From Neobittarella massiliensis (ex Bilen et al. 2018) (lineage in GTDB: Bacteria; Bacillota; Clostridia; Oscillospirales; Ruminococcaceae): DNA of 64,000 nucleotides. The stretch covers positions 186,001-250,000 of the forward strand of contig NZ_OKQO01000004.1 in the NCBI RefSeq assembly GCF_900289145.1, in the 5' to 3' direction. Within the stretch, counting starts at the first letter, position 1. Every line of letters begins with the position of its first letter. Shown one piece after another: positions 43,151 to 51,996 of the stretch. Both the position numbers and the translations under genes were made by a program. The notes beneath the pieces were generated by a model. The model did no database searches. It saw only the letters and a list, made by a program, of their open reading frames with translations, and had not been told where the DNA came from.

Positions 43151-44206
43151 GTGACACTGGAAGAACTGATCGCCTACGCCCGGCAGACCGGGTGCTCCGA
43201 TATCCACCTCACCCAGGGCCGGCCCACCGTGCTGCGGCGGCTGGGCCAGCTCGTAAACGGCGAGCTGGGCGACGACGCGGCCCAGCAGGAGCGCATATTC
43301 TCGCTGCTGGGCGAGCGCCAGCGCCAGGCGCTGGAAACGGGGGAGGATCTCGATTTCTCCTTTGCCTGCGGCAGCGACCGGCAGCGGGTCAACGTGTACC
43401 GCCACATGGGTAAGCTCTGTGCCGCCATCCGCCTGCTGGCGGCAGATATCCCCACCCTCGACGAGCTGCACCTGCCGCCGGTCATGCGCCGGCTGGCCAT
43501 GCTGCCGCGGGGCCTGGTGCTCATCACCGGCCCCACCGGCAGCGGCAAGTCCACCACTCTGGCGGCCATGATCGATGCCATCAACCGCAGCCGCAGCTGC
43601 CATATCCTCACCATCGAAGACCCCATCGAGTACGTGTACGCCCCCGCCCTGAGCATGATCCACCAGCGCGAGGTGGGGCGGGATGTCGGCAGCTTTGCCG
43701 GCGCTCTGCGCTCGGCCCTGCGCGAGGACCCCGACGTGATCCTGGTGGGGGAGATGCGCGACTACGAGACCATTTCCGCCGCCGTCACCGCCGCCGAGAC
43801 CGGGCATCTGGTGCTCTCCACCCTGCACACCCCCGGCGCCGCCCAGTCTGTCGACCGCATCATCGACGTGTTCCCCTCCCACAGCCAGGGTCAGATACGC
43901 ATCCAGCTGGCCGGGGTGTTGGCGGGGGTCATCACCCAGCAGCTGCTGCCCAGAGCCGACGGCAGCGGCCGCGTCGCCGCCACCGAGGTGCTGCTGGGTA
44001 CCGACGCGGTGCGCAGCCAGATCCGTGAGGGCAAGACCCACCAGCTGTCCGGGGCCATGCAGTCAGGCGCCGAGACCGGCATGCACACCATGGAGGGTGA
44101 CCTGGCCCGCCTGGTACGCGACCAGGTCATCAGTCCCCAGATGGCGATGGAGCGCGCCGCCAACTTGGCCGAGCTGCAGCAGTACCTGCCCCAGCTGGGC
44201 TTTTAA
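43151..44206 (+). CDS. pilT: Type IV pilus retraction ATPase
   Basis: A 351-residue PilT ATPase, starting with GTG. It has the P-loop GPTGSGKST (127-135), Walker B LREDPDVILVGEMRDYETI near 195-213, the ETGHLVLSTLHT His box, and AVRSQIREGKTHQL near 275-290, a variant of the PilT C-terminal AIRNLIRE retraction signature. It ends the first T4P operon, 12 nt after pilB. Confidence 0.94.
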   Translation: MTLEELIAYARQTGCSDIHLTQGRPTVLRRLGQLVNGELGDDAAQQERIFSLLGERQRQALETGEDLDFSFACGSDRQRVNVYRHMGKLCAAIRLLAADIPTLDELHLPPVMRRLAMLPRGLVLITGPTGSGKSTTLAAMIDAINRSRSCHILTIEDPIEYVYAPALSMIHQREVGRDVGSFAGALRSALREDPDVILVGEMRDYETISAAVTAAETGHLVLSTLHTPGAAQSVDRIIDVFPSHSQGQIRIQLAGVLAGVITQQLLPRADGSGRVAATEVLLGTDAVRSQIREGKTHQLSGAMQSGAETGMHTMEGDLARLVRDQVISPQMAMERAANLAELQQYLPQLGF

Positions 44207-44240
44207 AAGGCGGCCGCCGGCGCGGTGCGGTGCGGGTGGC

Positions 44241-44277
44241 AGATGTTTGTCCCAACATCTTGCATTTTGTTTTTTTT
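44241..44277 (+). terminator. Terminator of the T4P operon, overlapping the ileS promoter
   Basis: AGATGTT (44241-44247) pairs with AACATCT (44254-44260), followed by a long T-rich tract. The T tract is also the spacer of the ileS promoter, so termination and initiation share bases. Confidence 0.7.
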
Positions 44278-44288
44278 CGTGGTATATT
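44260..44288 (+). promoter_or_regulatory. Sigma-A promoter of ileS
   Basis: TTGCAT (44260-44265) and TATATT (44283-44288) with 17-bp spacing. Transcription would start about 20 bp before the T-box stem I. Confidence 0.78.
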
Positions 44289-44314
44289 CTTAAAAGAATA
44301 GACAAAAAACATTG

Positions 44315-44552
44315 ACAGAGACAGTAGGTCCTGACCAAAAGCCCAAGCGAGCCGGGGTGGGTGCGAGCCCGGCGCCAGTAGGTCTTTACTGAACATCCCT
44401 CTGTAGTTGCACGCTGAAAGGGCCGCCGCCCCAGTAGGTCGCTGCCGGTTTTCCACCGTTATCGGAAGCGCATATGTTGGTATGTGGCAATAGGTGGTAT
44501 AGCGAAGGCACGGTCTTCGTCCTGTTTGGCAGGGCGAAGACCTTTTTCTTTT
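44315..44552 (+). promoter_or_regulatory. Isoleucine T-box leader
   Basis: Stem I is closed by ACAGAG (44315-44320) and CTCTGT (44399-44404). The specifier loop has AGTA on its 5' side and GAACATCC on its 3' side, with specifier codon ATC (Ile, 44395-44397). The T-box core TAGGTGGTATAGCG (44491-44504) contains TGGT complementary to the ACCA end of tRNA-Ile. A strong terminator follows (GGTCTTCGTCCTG with CAGGGCGAAGACC, 44512-44542, then T-rich to 44552). Uncharged tRNA-Ile should favour the antiterminator and switch ileS on. Confidence 0.92.
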
Positions 44553-44623
44553 ACAGTACCGGTCTGTCGGCCCGGCAGCGCATACCGGTAAAACGCAAGC
44601 ATCTTTAACAGGAGGTCATTTGC

Positions 44624-47600
44624 ATGTACAAAAAAGTGCCCACGAACCTGAACTTTGTGGCCCGCGAACAGGAGATCGAGAAATTCTGGCGTGAAAACGA
44701 CATCTTCAAAAAAAGTGTCGACAGCAGAAGAGAAGGGGAGACCTTCACCTTTTACGACGGCCCCCCCACCGCCAACGGCAAGCCCCATATCGGCCATGTC
44801 GAGACCCGCGCCTTTAAAGATATGATCCCCCGCTACCACGCCATGAAAGGGGCCATGGTCCCCCGCAAAGCCGGCTGGGACACCCATGGCCTGCCGGTCG
44901 AGCTGGAGGTCGAAAAGCTGCTGGGCCTCGACGGCAAAGACCAGATCGAGGAGTACGGCCTGCAGCCCTTTATCGAAAAGTGCAAAGAGAGCGTCTGGAA
45001 ATATAAAGGCATGTGGGAGGAGTTCTCCGACGCGGTGGGTTTCTGGGCCGATATGGAGCACCCCTACGTCACCTACGACAACGACTTTATCGAGTCGGAG
45101 TGGTGGGCCCTCAAGCAGATCTGGGAGAAGGGGCTCTTATATAAAGGTTTTAAGATCGTGCCCTACTGCCCCCGCTGCGGCACCCCGCTGTCCAGCCACG
45201 AGGTGGCCCAGGGCTATAAAGACGTAAAAGAGCGCTCGGCCATCGCCAAATTTAAAGTCAAAGGCGAGGACAGCTATATCCTGGCCTGGACCACCACCCC
45301 CTGGACGCTGCCCTCCAACGTGGCGCTGTGTGTCAACCCCGACGAGCAGTACGTCAAAGTCGATTGCGGCGGCAGCGTATACTACCTGGCCGCCGCGCTG
45401 GCCGACACGGTGCTCAAAGAGGACTACACCGTGCTCGAGACCTACATCGGCCGCGACCTGGAAAACATGGAGTACGAGCCACTGTTTCGCTTTGTCGAGC
45501 CTGACAAAAAGTGCTGGTACGTCACCTGCGACAGCTATGTCACCCTCACCGACGGCACCGGCGTGGTGCACATCGCCCCCGCCTTTGGCGAGGACGACGC
45601 CAACGTGGGCCGCAAATACGACCTGCCCTTCGTGCAGCTGGTCGACGGTAAGGGCCAAATGACCGCCGAGACCGACTGGCCCGGCGTGTTCTGCAAAGAC
45701 GCCGACAAAGAGGTGCTCGTCGACCTCGACAAGCGCGGGCTCCTGTTCGCCGCCCCCAAGTTCGAGCACTCCTACCCCCACTGCTGGCGCTGTGGCACCC
45801 CGCTCATTTACTACGCCCGCGAGTCGTGGTTCATCAAGATGACCGATGTGCGCGAGGATCTTATCCGCAACAACGACACCGTCAACTGGTACCCCGACAG
45901 CATCGGCAAGGGCCGCTTCGGCGACTGGCTGGAGAACGTGCAGGACTGGAGCATCAGCCGCAACCGCTACTGGGGCACCCCGCTCAACATCTGGGAGTGT
46001 GCGTGCGGCCACCGGCACGCCGTCGGCAGCATCGCCGAGCTCAAAGAGCTCTCGCCCGACTGCCCCGACGATATCGAGCTGCACCGCCCGTATATCGATG
46101 CCGTCACCATCACCTGCCCCCACTGCGGCAAACCCATGAAGCGGGTGCCGGAGGTCATCGACTGCTGGTTCGATTCCGGTTCTATGCCGTTTGCGCAGCA
46201 CCACTACCCGTTCGAGAACAAAGAGCTGTTCGAGCAGCAGTTCCCGGCCGACTTTATCTCCGAGGCGGTCGACCAGACCCGCGGCTGGTTCTACTCGCTG
46301 CTGGCCATCTCCACTCTGCTGTTTAACAAGGCCCCTTACCGCAACGTGCTGGTCATGGGCCTGGTCACCGATGAGGACGGCCAGAAGATGTCCAAGTCCA
46401 AAGGCAACGCCGTCGACCCCATGGAGGCGCTGCAGACACTGGGCGCCGACGCCATCCGCTGGAACTTCTACGCCGGCGCCGCTCCCTGGCTGCCCAAGCG
46501 CTTTTCTGATAAAGTGGTGCGCGAGGGCCAGCGCAAATTCATGTCCACCCTGCAAAACACCTACGCCTTCTTCGTGCTGTACGCCAACATCGATAAATTT
46601 GATGCCACACAGTATACTTTAGATAAAAATAAACTATCTGTAATGGACCGGTGGCTGCTCTCTAAACTCAACAGCCTTATCTTAGAGGTGGACGGCGACC
46701 TGGAAAACTACCGCATCCCCGAAGCCGCCCGCGCGCTGCAGGACTTTGTCGACGAGATGAGCAACTGGTACGTGCGCCGCAGCCGCGAGCGCTTCTGGGC
46801 CCAGGGCCAGAGTCAGGACAAGCAAAACGCCTATATGACGCTGTACACCGCTCTGGTCACCGTGGCCAAGCTGGCCGCCCCCATGGTACCCTTCATGACC
46901 GAGGACATCTACCAGAACCTGGTGCGCAGCATCGATGCCACCGCCCCCGAGAGCATCCACCTGTGCGACTATCCGGTGGCCGACCAGAGCTATATCGACA
47001 GAGAGCTCGAGCAGGCTATGGACCAGGTGCTGCAGATCGTGGTGCTGGGCCGTGCCGCCCGCAACGGCGCCAACATCAAAAACCGGCAGCCGGTGGCCAA
47101 CCTCTACGTCAAAGCCGACTGCGTGCTGGACGAGATGTTTAAAAACATCATCGCCGACGAGCTCAATGTCAAGGCGGTGCACATGGTGGAGGATGCCGGC
47201 CGGTTCACCTCCTACAGCTTTAAGCCCCAGCTCAAAATACTGGGTCAGAAGTACGGCAAAAAGATCGGTGAGATCCGCCAAAAGCTCGCCGAGCTCGACG
47301 GCAGTGCCGCCAAGGCCCAGCTCGACGCCACCGGTTCCATCACTCTGGCGCTGTCCGACGGCGACATCAGCCTCACCGAGGAGGAGCTGCTCATCGAGAC
47401 CGCCCAGGCTGCCGGGTACGAGACGGTGTCCGACCGCGGTATCACCGTGGCGCTGGATACCCAGCTGACCGAGGCGCTCATCGAGGAGGGCTTTGTGCGC
47501 GAGATCATCAGCAAGGTGCAGTCGATGCGCAAAGAGGCCGACTTCAACGTGCTCGACCACATCTGTCTGTACCACACCGGCAACGACAAGATTGCCGCCA

Positions 47601-47737
47601 TCATCGACCGCAACCGCGACACCATCTGCCACGACGTGCTGGCCGACAAGGTGGTGGCCGGCCAGACCGCCGGCTTTGTCATGGACTGGAAGGTAAACGG
47701 CGAGGCGGTCACCTTCGGCGTCGAGGTGATCGGCTGA
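44624..47737 (+). CDS. ileS: Isoleucyl-tRNA synthetase
   Basis: A 1037-residue class I synthetase with the HIGH motif in NGKPHIGHVE (55-58) and KMSKS near 588 (GQKMSKSKGNAVDP), the editing domain signature TTTPWTLPSN near 225, and CWRCGTPLIYYARESWF near 388. Length and sequence style (DGPPTANGKPHIGH, no C-terminal zinc finger of the bacterial type 1 enzyme) fit the eukaryote-like IleS2 branch, which is often naturally tolerant of mupirocin. AACAGGAGG precedes the ATG. It is expressed alone under the T-box. Confidence 0.97.
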   Translation: MYKKVPTNLNFVAREQEIEKFWRENDIFKKSVDSRREGETFTFYDGPPTANGKPHIGHVETRAFKDMIPRYHAMKGAMVPRKAGWDTHGLPVELEVEKLLGLDGKDQIEEYGLQPFIEKCKESVWKYKGMWEEFSDAVGFWADMEHPYVTYDNDFIESEWWALKQIWEKGLLYKGFKIVPYCPRCGTPLSSHEVAQGYKDVKERSAIAKFKVKGEDSYILAWTTTPWTLPSNVALCVNPDEQYVKVDCGGSVYYLAAALADTVLKEDYTVLETYIGRDLENMEYEPLFRFVEPDKKCWYVTCDSYVTLTDGTGVVHIAPAFGEDDANVGRKYDLPFVQLVDGKGQMTAETDWPGVFCKDADKEVLVDLDKRGLLFAAPKFEHSYPHCWRCGTPLIYYARESWFIKMTDVREDLIRNNDTVNWYPDSIGKGRFGDWLENVQDWSISRNRYWGTPLNIWECACGHRHAVGSIAELKELSPDCPDDIELHRPYIDAVTITCPHCGKPMKRVPEVIDCWFDSGSMPFAQHHYPFENKELFEQQFPADFISEAVDQTRGWFYSLLAISTLLFNKAPYRNVLVMGLVTDEDGQKMSKSKGNAVDPMEALQTLGADAIRWNFYAGAAPWLPKRFSDKVVREGQRKFMSTLQNTYAFFVLYANIDKFDATQYTLDKNKLSVMDRWLLSKLNSLILEVDGDLENYRIPEAARALQDFVDEMSNWYVRRSRERFWAQGQSQDKQNAYMTLYTALVTVAKLAAPMVPFMTEDIYQNLVRSIDATAPESIHLCDYPVADQSYIDRELEQAMDQVLQIVVLGRAARNGANIKNRQPVANLYVKADCVLDEMFKNIIADELNVKAVHMVEDAGRFTSYSFKPQLKILGQKYGKKIGEIRQKLAELDGSAAKAQLDATGSITLALSDGDISLTEEELLIETAQAAGYETVSDRGITVALDTQLTEALIEEGFVREIISKVQSMRKEADFNVLDHICLYHTGNDKIAAIIDRNRDTICHDVLADKVVAGQTAGFVMDWKVNGEAVTFGVEVIG

Positions 47738-47783
47738 GCGCTCTCCGCGCACCGCCGCCTCCATCCCACTAAAAATACCCGGT

Positions 47784-47826
47784 AAAAAAGAGGTATCGGA
47801 TCTGTCTTCCGATACCTCTTTTTCTG
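47784..47826 (+). terminator. Terminator of ileS
   Basis: AAAAAGAGGTATCGGA and TCCGATACCTCTTTTT form a long perfect stem with a 7-nt loop and a T-run on either strand. Confidence 0.92.
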
Positions 47827-48096
47827 TAAGAAGATCACACTGTCTGCTCTCTTTTTATACCGGTCGCCCCCAGGACTGATAAACGGTCTTGACCAACCTG
47901 ATTAGCTGGACCGCCGAACCGCCGCGTCTTGTGCTATAATGGCGGTGTGCCCTGCCTCAAATAGTCGGTCCTGATAAGTAGTCCCGGTACAGCATGGATC
48001 GATACCAGCAAAATGGCCGTAATATGACCTCAAAATGGTAATATCGCGCACAAACAGTGCGTTTACTGCTGTTTTTTAGCCAGAAAGGAGCCCAAA
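47827..48096 (+). other. 270-bp intergenic region before the acetyltransferase
   Basis: No open frame with support. It carries the extended -10 promoter at 47932-47940 and then a roughly 150-nt leader of normal composition up to the AGAAAGGAG ribosome site at 48086. No riboswitch motif was recognised. Confidence 0.6.
47932..47940 (+). promoter_or_regulatory. Extended -10 promoter
   Basis: TGCTATAAT matches the extended -10 consensus (TGnTATAAT). No good -35 box is present 17 bp upstream, which extended -10 promoters can tolerate. It would drive the acetyltransferase gene. Confidence 0.65.
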
Positions 48097-49116
48097 ATGC
48101 CACCCATCGACGCCTATTCCCATCAGTGTGGGGTAATGGACAGCTTTGCCGAGATGGTCGCCGCCGGGGTCAAGCCGGTCGCGCTCACCCATCCCCAACC
48201 CAGTCAGGCCGCCCGCGACCGCTATCTCCCGTACGCCGAAGGATTGGCCGACCGCTATGGGGTGCGCTATTACTGTGAAAACGGCGGCCTGGTCACCGAC
48301 TTGTTTCCCGCGTCCCTCAACCGCGGCACCTACAACCTGGTCTTTTACCGCGACCGGGCCGCGATCGATGCCTACCTGTCCATCCACCGCCATAAGGCCG
48401 TCCTGCAACAGGCGGGCCGGTACGCCGGTCGCCCCCGCTTTTCGCTGGCCTATCAGCTGGGGCGGCTGCTGGGCTACAGCGGCAGCGACATCCGCCGCAT
48501 GGTGGCCCAAAACGGCGACCGCGAGCCGGTCGATCCGATGCCCGACCGGCCACTGCCGGTCCCGTGTGCCGGGCGGCCGGTCGAGATAGGCGATATTTCC
48601 CGGAAAAAAGACCGCTTTTTATCCCCGCTGGCCGCCCTGCTGGAGCAGACTTTTCCACAGGCGTATAAAAATTGTGGAGAAGAGGAGGCTGACGCGCTGC
48701 TATCGCCCGGCCGGGTGGCACTGGGGGCGCTGGCTGGCGGCGAGCTGGTGGGCTTTGTGGGGGCTATGCCCCAGTACGGCCAAACCGGCTGGGAGCTGCA
48801 CCCGTTGCTGGTCGCCCCCGCCTGGCAGCGCCGGGGCATCGGCACCCGCCTGGTGGCGGCGCTGCAACAGTGGGTGGCTGCCCGGGGCTGCTGCTGTCTG
48901 TACCTGGGCTGCGACGACGAGTTTGGCGGCACCAGTCTCGCGGGGGCTGACCTGTACCGCGATACCTGGTCACAGATAGAGAACATCCGCCTCACCGGCG
49001 ATCACCCCTATCCCTTTTACCAAAAACAGGGCTTTTCCATTGTCGGCGTGTTTCCCGACGCAAATGGTCCCGGCCGGCCCGATATCTGGATGGCCAAGCG
49101 CATTATTTCAGAGTAA
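48097..49116 (+). CDS. Two-domain protein: unknown N-terminus fused to AAC(6')-Ii-like GNAT acetyltransferase
   Basis: A 339-residue protein. Residues about 170-339 are a GNAT acetyltransferase with the acetyl-CoA loop QRRGIGTRL and the features of the AAC(6')-Ii group: LHPLLVAPAWQRRGIGTRLV, YLGCDDEFGGTSL, LYRDTWSQIENI, HPYPFYQKQGFSIVGV, and NGPGRPDIWMAKR. Residues 1-165 are unrelated to this fold and not recognised; only faint resemblance to DUF3793-like proteins is seen (NLVFYRDRAAIDAYL, LGRLLGYSGSDIRRM). The stand-alone AAC(6')-Ii enzyme is about 180 residues, so the extra domain is notable. AGAAAGGAG precedes the ATG. The substrate could be an aminoglycoside or a cellular amine. Confidence 0.8.
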   Translation: MPPIDAYSHQCGVMDSFAEMVAAGVKPVALTHPQPSQAARDRYLPYAEGLADRYGVRYYCENGGLVTDLFPASLNRGTYNLVFYRDRAAIDAYLSIHRHKAVLQQAGRYAGRPRFSLAYQLGRLLGYSGSDIRRMVAQNGDREPVDPMPDRPLPVPCAGRPVEIGDISRKKDRFLSPLAALLEQTFPQAYKNCGEEEADALLSPGRVALGALAGGELVGFVGAMPQYGQTGWELHPLLVAPAWQRRGIGTRLVAALQQWVAARGCCCLYLGCDDEFGGTSLAGADLYRDTWSQIENIRLTGDHPYPFYQKQGFSIVGVFPDANGPGRPDIWMAKRIISE

Positions 49117-49150
49117 AAAAGATAAGCTGCCATCCCATACGTCACACACC

Positions 49151-49187
49151 AAAAAAGCGCCTATTGCCGTGGCAATAGGCGCTTTTT
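49151..49187. terminator. Bidirectional terminator between convergent genes
   Basis: AAAAAAGCGCCTATTGCC and GGCAATAGGCGCTTTTT form a near-perfect stem with a minimal loop and T-runs on both strands. It serves both the acetyltransferase (plus) and the second pilT operon (minus). Confidence 0.9.
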
Positions 49188-49213
49188 ATTGCGTTTTTAC
49201 AATTTGGTAACAA

Positions 49214-50275
49214 TTACAGGCCCAACCGCTTGGCCATCAGGTCGGGGGTCAAACTGTACTCCACTGCGGTGCGGGCGTCGATAATGCCCTGCTTTTGCAG
49301 CTCCAGCAGGCTGCCGTTCATGCTGCGCATCCCCGCCCCGCCCCCGGCCGCGATCACCGAGTCGATCTGGTGGATCTTCGACTCCCGTATCATGTTGCGG
49401 ATGGCGCTGTTGCACATCATGATCTCAAAGGCGGGCTGTACCCGCTCGTCCACCGTGGGCACCAGCTGTTGCGATACCACCGCCTCCAGCACCATCGACA
49501 GCTGTACGCGCACCTGGGCCTGCTGCTGCACCGGAAATACGTCGATGATGCGGTCTACCGAGTTGGCCGCGCCCACGGTATGCAGCGTCGAGAGCACCAG
49601 ATGGCCGGTCTCGGCGGCGGTCATGGCTACATTGATGGTCTCGTAGTCGCGCATCTCCCCCAGCAGGATCACGTCGGGCGCCTGGCGCAGTGCCGCCCGC
49701 AGCGCCACCACATAACTGCTGGTATCCGTCGAGATCTCCCGCTGGCTGATGATGCTCTTGCTGTGCCGGTGCAGGTACTCCAGCGGGTCCTCCAGGGTGA
49801 TGACATGGGCGTTGCGGGTCTGGTTGATGCGGTCGATGATACAGGCCAGCGTGGTGGATTTGCCGCTGCCGGCCGAGCCGGTGATGAGCACCAGCCCCTT
49901 CATCTTCTGCCCCAGCGCCAGCACCTGTTCGGGAATGCCGATCTGTGCCGGGTCGGGCAGGCTGAACGCCACTACCCGTATAACTGCCGCCAGCGATCCG
50001 CGCTGCTTGTACACGCTCACCCGAAAGCGCGACACCCCCACCAGCGAGAACGAGAAGTCATCGTCCCCCCGCTGCTGTAGGGCCGCCGGGTCGCGCCCCT
50101 CAGCCAGGTAGTAGATGCCCATCACCAGTTCCTGGGTCTGCTGAGGGGTCAGCCGCTCGGTCTCCATGCGGGTGATGTGGTTGTTGATTTTATAGCTCAG
50201 CGGCAGGCCGGCTATGATAAAAATATCCGACGCGTGCTTGGCCGCCGCCTGCTTGAGGATATCGATAAGTTCCAT
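49214..50275 (-). CDS. pilT2: Second PilT-type ATPase
   Basis: A 353-residue PilT paralogue. The P-loop is GSAGSGKST (the first PilT has GPTGSGKST), Walker B is LRQAPDVILLGEMRDYETI, and the C-terminal signature AIRNMIRESKIHQI matches the PilT retraction motif closely. The ATG at 50275 follows AAGGAT and is preferred to the longer frame start. It is the last gene of the seven-gene minus-strand operon, 4 nt after the preceding gene. No PilB is in this operon, so either PilB from the plus-strand locus serves both or this PilT is the only motor. Confidence 0.93.
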   Translation of the reverse strand: MELIDILKQAAAKHASDIFIIAGLPLSYKINNHITRMETERLTPQQTQELVMGIYYLAEGRDPAALQQRGDDDFSFSLVGVSRFRVSVYKQRGSLAAVIRVVAFSLPDPAQIGIPEQVLALGQKMKGLVLITGSAGSGKSTTLACIIDRINQTRNAHVITLEDPLEYLHRHSKSIISQREISTDTSSYVVALRAALRQAPDVILLGEMRDYETINVAMTAAETGHLVLSTLHTVGAANSVDRIIDVFPVQQQAQVRVQLSMVLEAVVSQQLVPTVDERVQPAFEIMMCNSAIRNMIRESKIHQIDSVIAAGGGAGMRSMNGSLLELQKQGIIDARTAVEYSLTPDLMAKRLGL

Positions 50276-50279
50276 GACT

Positions 50280-50720
50280 CTATCCTTTCTCACCGCCTGC
50301 AGCAGTGCCTTCCCCGGTCACCGGCTGCAGGTGCTGGTACAGTACACGCCCGGTAGGCTGCCCGCTGGCATCGGTCTGCAAAAGTACCTCCGCCATCAAC
50401 TGTGTGCTACCACTCTGGGTGCTGTAGGTCAGCAGCAGTCCTTCCTCGGTCTGTTCGGCGCTGCCGCCGGCTGCCTGCAGCGGTCCGGTGATATCCTGCC
50501 CGGCTCGCAGCGCCGTTATCCACTCCGACAGAACAGTCTCGGCCTGCTCCTCGGCCGTATAGTACTGGGTGGCGGCATGGTGGGCCTTTTGGGCCAGCTT
50601 GTAGTCGGCCCGGGCCGAGGCCAAACTCAGCGCCGAAAATGTGGTAAGACACAGCACGGTAAAAACGGTCAGGATACAGGCGCCGCCCACCGTCACGCCC
50701 CGCCGTTTGCCGCCGCTCAC
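50280..50720 (-). CDS. Small bitopic membrane protein of the second pilus cluster
   Basis: A 146-residue protein with a basic N-terminus (MSGGKRRG), a single hydrophobic helix (about residues 12-34) and an external domain starting with a helix (ADYKLAQKAHHAATQYYTAEE). No Glu5-type prepilin motif is seen, so it may be a pseudopilin without the motif (GspK-like) or a PilN/PilO-like scaffold. It overlaps the preceding gene by 4 nt and leads directly into pilT2. Product is of unknown function; its role is inferred from the operon. Confidence 0.65.
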   Translation of the reverse strand: MSGGKRRGVTVGGACILTVFTVLCLTTFSALSLASARADYKLAQKAHHAATQYYTAEEQAETVLSEWITALRAGQDITGPLQAAGGSAEQTEEGLLLTYSTQSGSTQLMAEVLLQTDASGQPTGRVLYQHLQPVTGEGTAAGGEKG

Positions 50721-51160
50721 GATGCCACCTCCCCACTAGCTCCGATGTACAGAGCCGTCTGCAGTGAGCAGATGTCGGCGCCGTCTTTTTGTACCGACGC
50801 CCGTATCCGGCACAGGCTGTCATTTGTCTCGGTAGTAGCTGTTAAGGTATATGCAGCCCGGTCGCGGTCACTTGTCTGCTGCCACTGGCTGTCAAAATAG
50901 ATGGTCAGCCGCCCGTCCTGGACTGCTCCGCCGCCCATTGCCGCCACCTGTGCAAAGTCGCCCCTGCTGGCTTTGGATTGCTCCAGTACCGTCTGGGCCT
51001 GCAGGGTGGCTTGGGTCAGATCGGTAGCCCGGTCGCCGGTATTGCTGGCGGCGGCAAACAAGTTTAAACACACCGCCCCCGCGCAGGCAAAAAACAAGAT
51101 CACGATGATGAGCTCGATCAAAAATGCGCCGGAGTGGCGGCGCCCCGCTGTCTGGCTCAT
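50717..51160 (-). CDS. Prepilin-like protein of the second pilus cluster
   Basis: A 147-residue protein with a prepilin-type N-terminus: RRHSG|AFLIELIIVILFFACAG, with Gly before the cut and Glu at mature position 5, followed by a typical pilin helix and small head. The ATG at 51160 overlaps the stop of the DUF4860 gene (ATGA). The longer open frame upstream overlaps that gene and is spurious. It should be processed by the PilD encoded at 33455. Confidence 0.75.
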   Translation of the reverse strand: MSQTAGRRHSGAFLIELIIVILFFACAGAVCLNLFAAASNTGDRATDLTQATLQAQTVLEQSKASRGDFAQVAAMGGGAVQDGRLTIYFDSQWQQTSDRDRAAYTLTATTETNDSLCRIRASVQKDGADICSLQTALYIGASGEVAS

Positions 51161-51642
51161 ACCGCCGCCTCCCCCCGTGCAAAGCAGACCGAAGTCGCAC
51201 CCTGCTGACCGTAAGCACCAGTTATCGATACCTGTAAAAGCCCGGGCGCCGTCAGCTGCAGCTGCAGCGTGTCCAGTTCCATGATCTGTTGGCCGTCGGT
51301 GGGGTTCACGGCGGTGCCCGGCTGTACCGTCACTTCCCGCAGCTGCCCGTTGCCGCAAAATATCCAGGTCTCGTACAGTACGGTCCCCTCGGCGCTGGTC
51401 AGCACCAATGCGTCCTGCCCGGCCACCGCATCCAGCCGCAGCTCTCCGCCTTCACATTGGCGCACCTTTTGGGTAATGTACACCAGCGAGGTGCGCAGGT
51501 CGTAATTGCGGTCCATTTGGGTGTTTACATTTTGGTAAACCCGCGAGCCCAGCAGCACCAGCAGCAGCGAGGTGATGACGAACAGGCAAAACAGTCCCAG
51601 GCCAAACAGCAGATCGCTGGTGTGGCGGCGCTTGGTCTCCAT
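51157..51642 (-). CDS. DUF4860-like pilus-associated membrane protein
   Basis: A 161-residue bitopic protein with a hydrophobic helix at residues 10-35 (DLLFGLGLFCLFVITSLLLVL) and an external domain with the order LRTSLVYITQKVRQCEGGEL, then IFCGNGQLREVTV, LQLQLTAPGLLQVSI, resembling the DUF4860 family found in clostridial T4P clusters. It may be a GspJ/PilW-like minor pseudopilin. Its stop overlaps the next start. Confidence 0.72.
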   Translation of the reverse strand: METKRRHTSDLLFGLGLFCLFVITSLLLVLLGSRVYQNVNTQMDRNYDLRTSLVYITQKVRQCEGGELRLDAVAGQDALVLTSAEGTVLYETWIFCGNGQLREVTVQPGTAVNPTDGQQIMELDTLQLQLTAPGLLQVSITGAYGQQGATSVCFARGEAAV

Positions 51643-51660
51643 GTGTGTTTCCTCCTCTCG

Positions 51661-51996
51661 CTACTGCTCCTGCGGCAGGTAAAAGACCGATATCTGGGGC
51701 ATCAGGTTATCCCCCAGCGGCTGATAGTGGTATACGAAGTGGTCGCTGTCTAGCAGCAGACCATAATTTTTCTGCAGATACGACAGGTCTCTCGGGTAGC
51801 GGCCCTCAATGGCATAGCACTGCACCGCCGCCCGGCGAATAGCCTGCCCGGCAGCCTGCTGGCGCTTTTCGGCGGTGCTGCGGCTCATGCTGTTTACCCC
51901 GCACACCACCAATACCACCATGCACAAAAACAGTGCTGCCGCCCCCAAAAGGCCGGTGTGCCGTCGCCGCGGCCCCTGTACGAATGCCTTTTTCAT
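51661..51996 (-). CDS. Small membrane protein with pilin-like head
   Basis: A 111-residue bitopic protein: basic start (MKKAFVQGPRRRHTG), hydrophobic helix at 16-35, then RQQAAGQAIRRAAVQCYAIEGRYPRD-like head in pieces. The segment AIEGRYPRDLSYLQKNYGL resembles the region after the helix in GspG/ComGC-type pilins, which often read G-YP--L. It lacks Glu5. It starts on the TGA of the pilC2 gene (ATGA overlap) and precedes the DUF4860 gene by 18 nt. Confidence 0.65.
   Translation of the reverse strand: MKKAFVQGPRRRHTGLLGAAALFLCMVVLVVCGVNSMSRSTAEKRQQAAGQAIRRAAVQCYAIEGRYPRDLSYLQKNYGLLLDSDHFVYHYQPLGDNLMPQISVFYLPQEQ

Noticed and set aside
45137-46555. Minus-strand open frame of 472 codons inside ileS
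   Set aside because: It is the antisense of catalytic IleS sequence with C-ending codons, which leaves few stops on the other strand.
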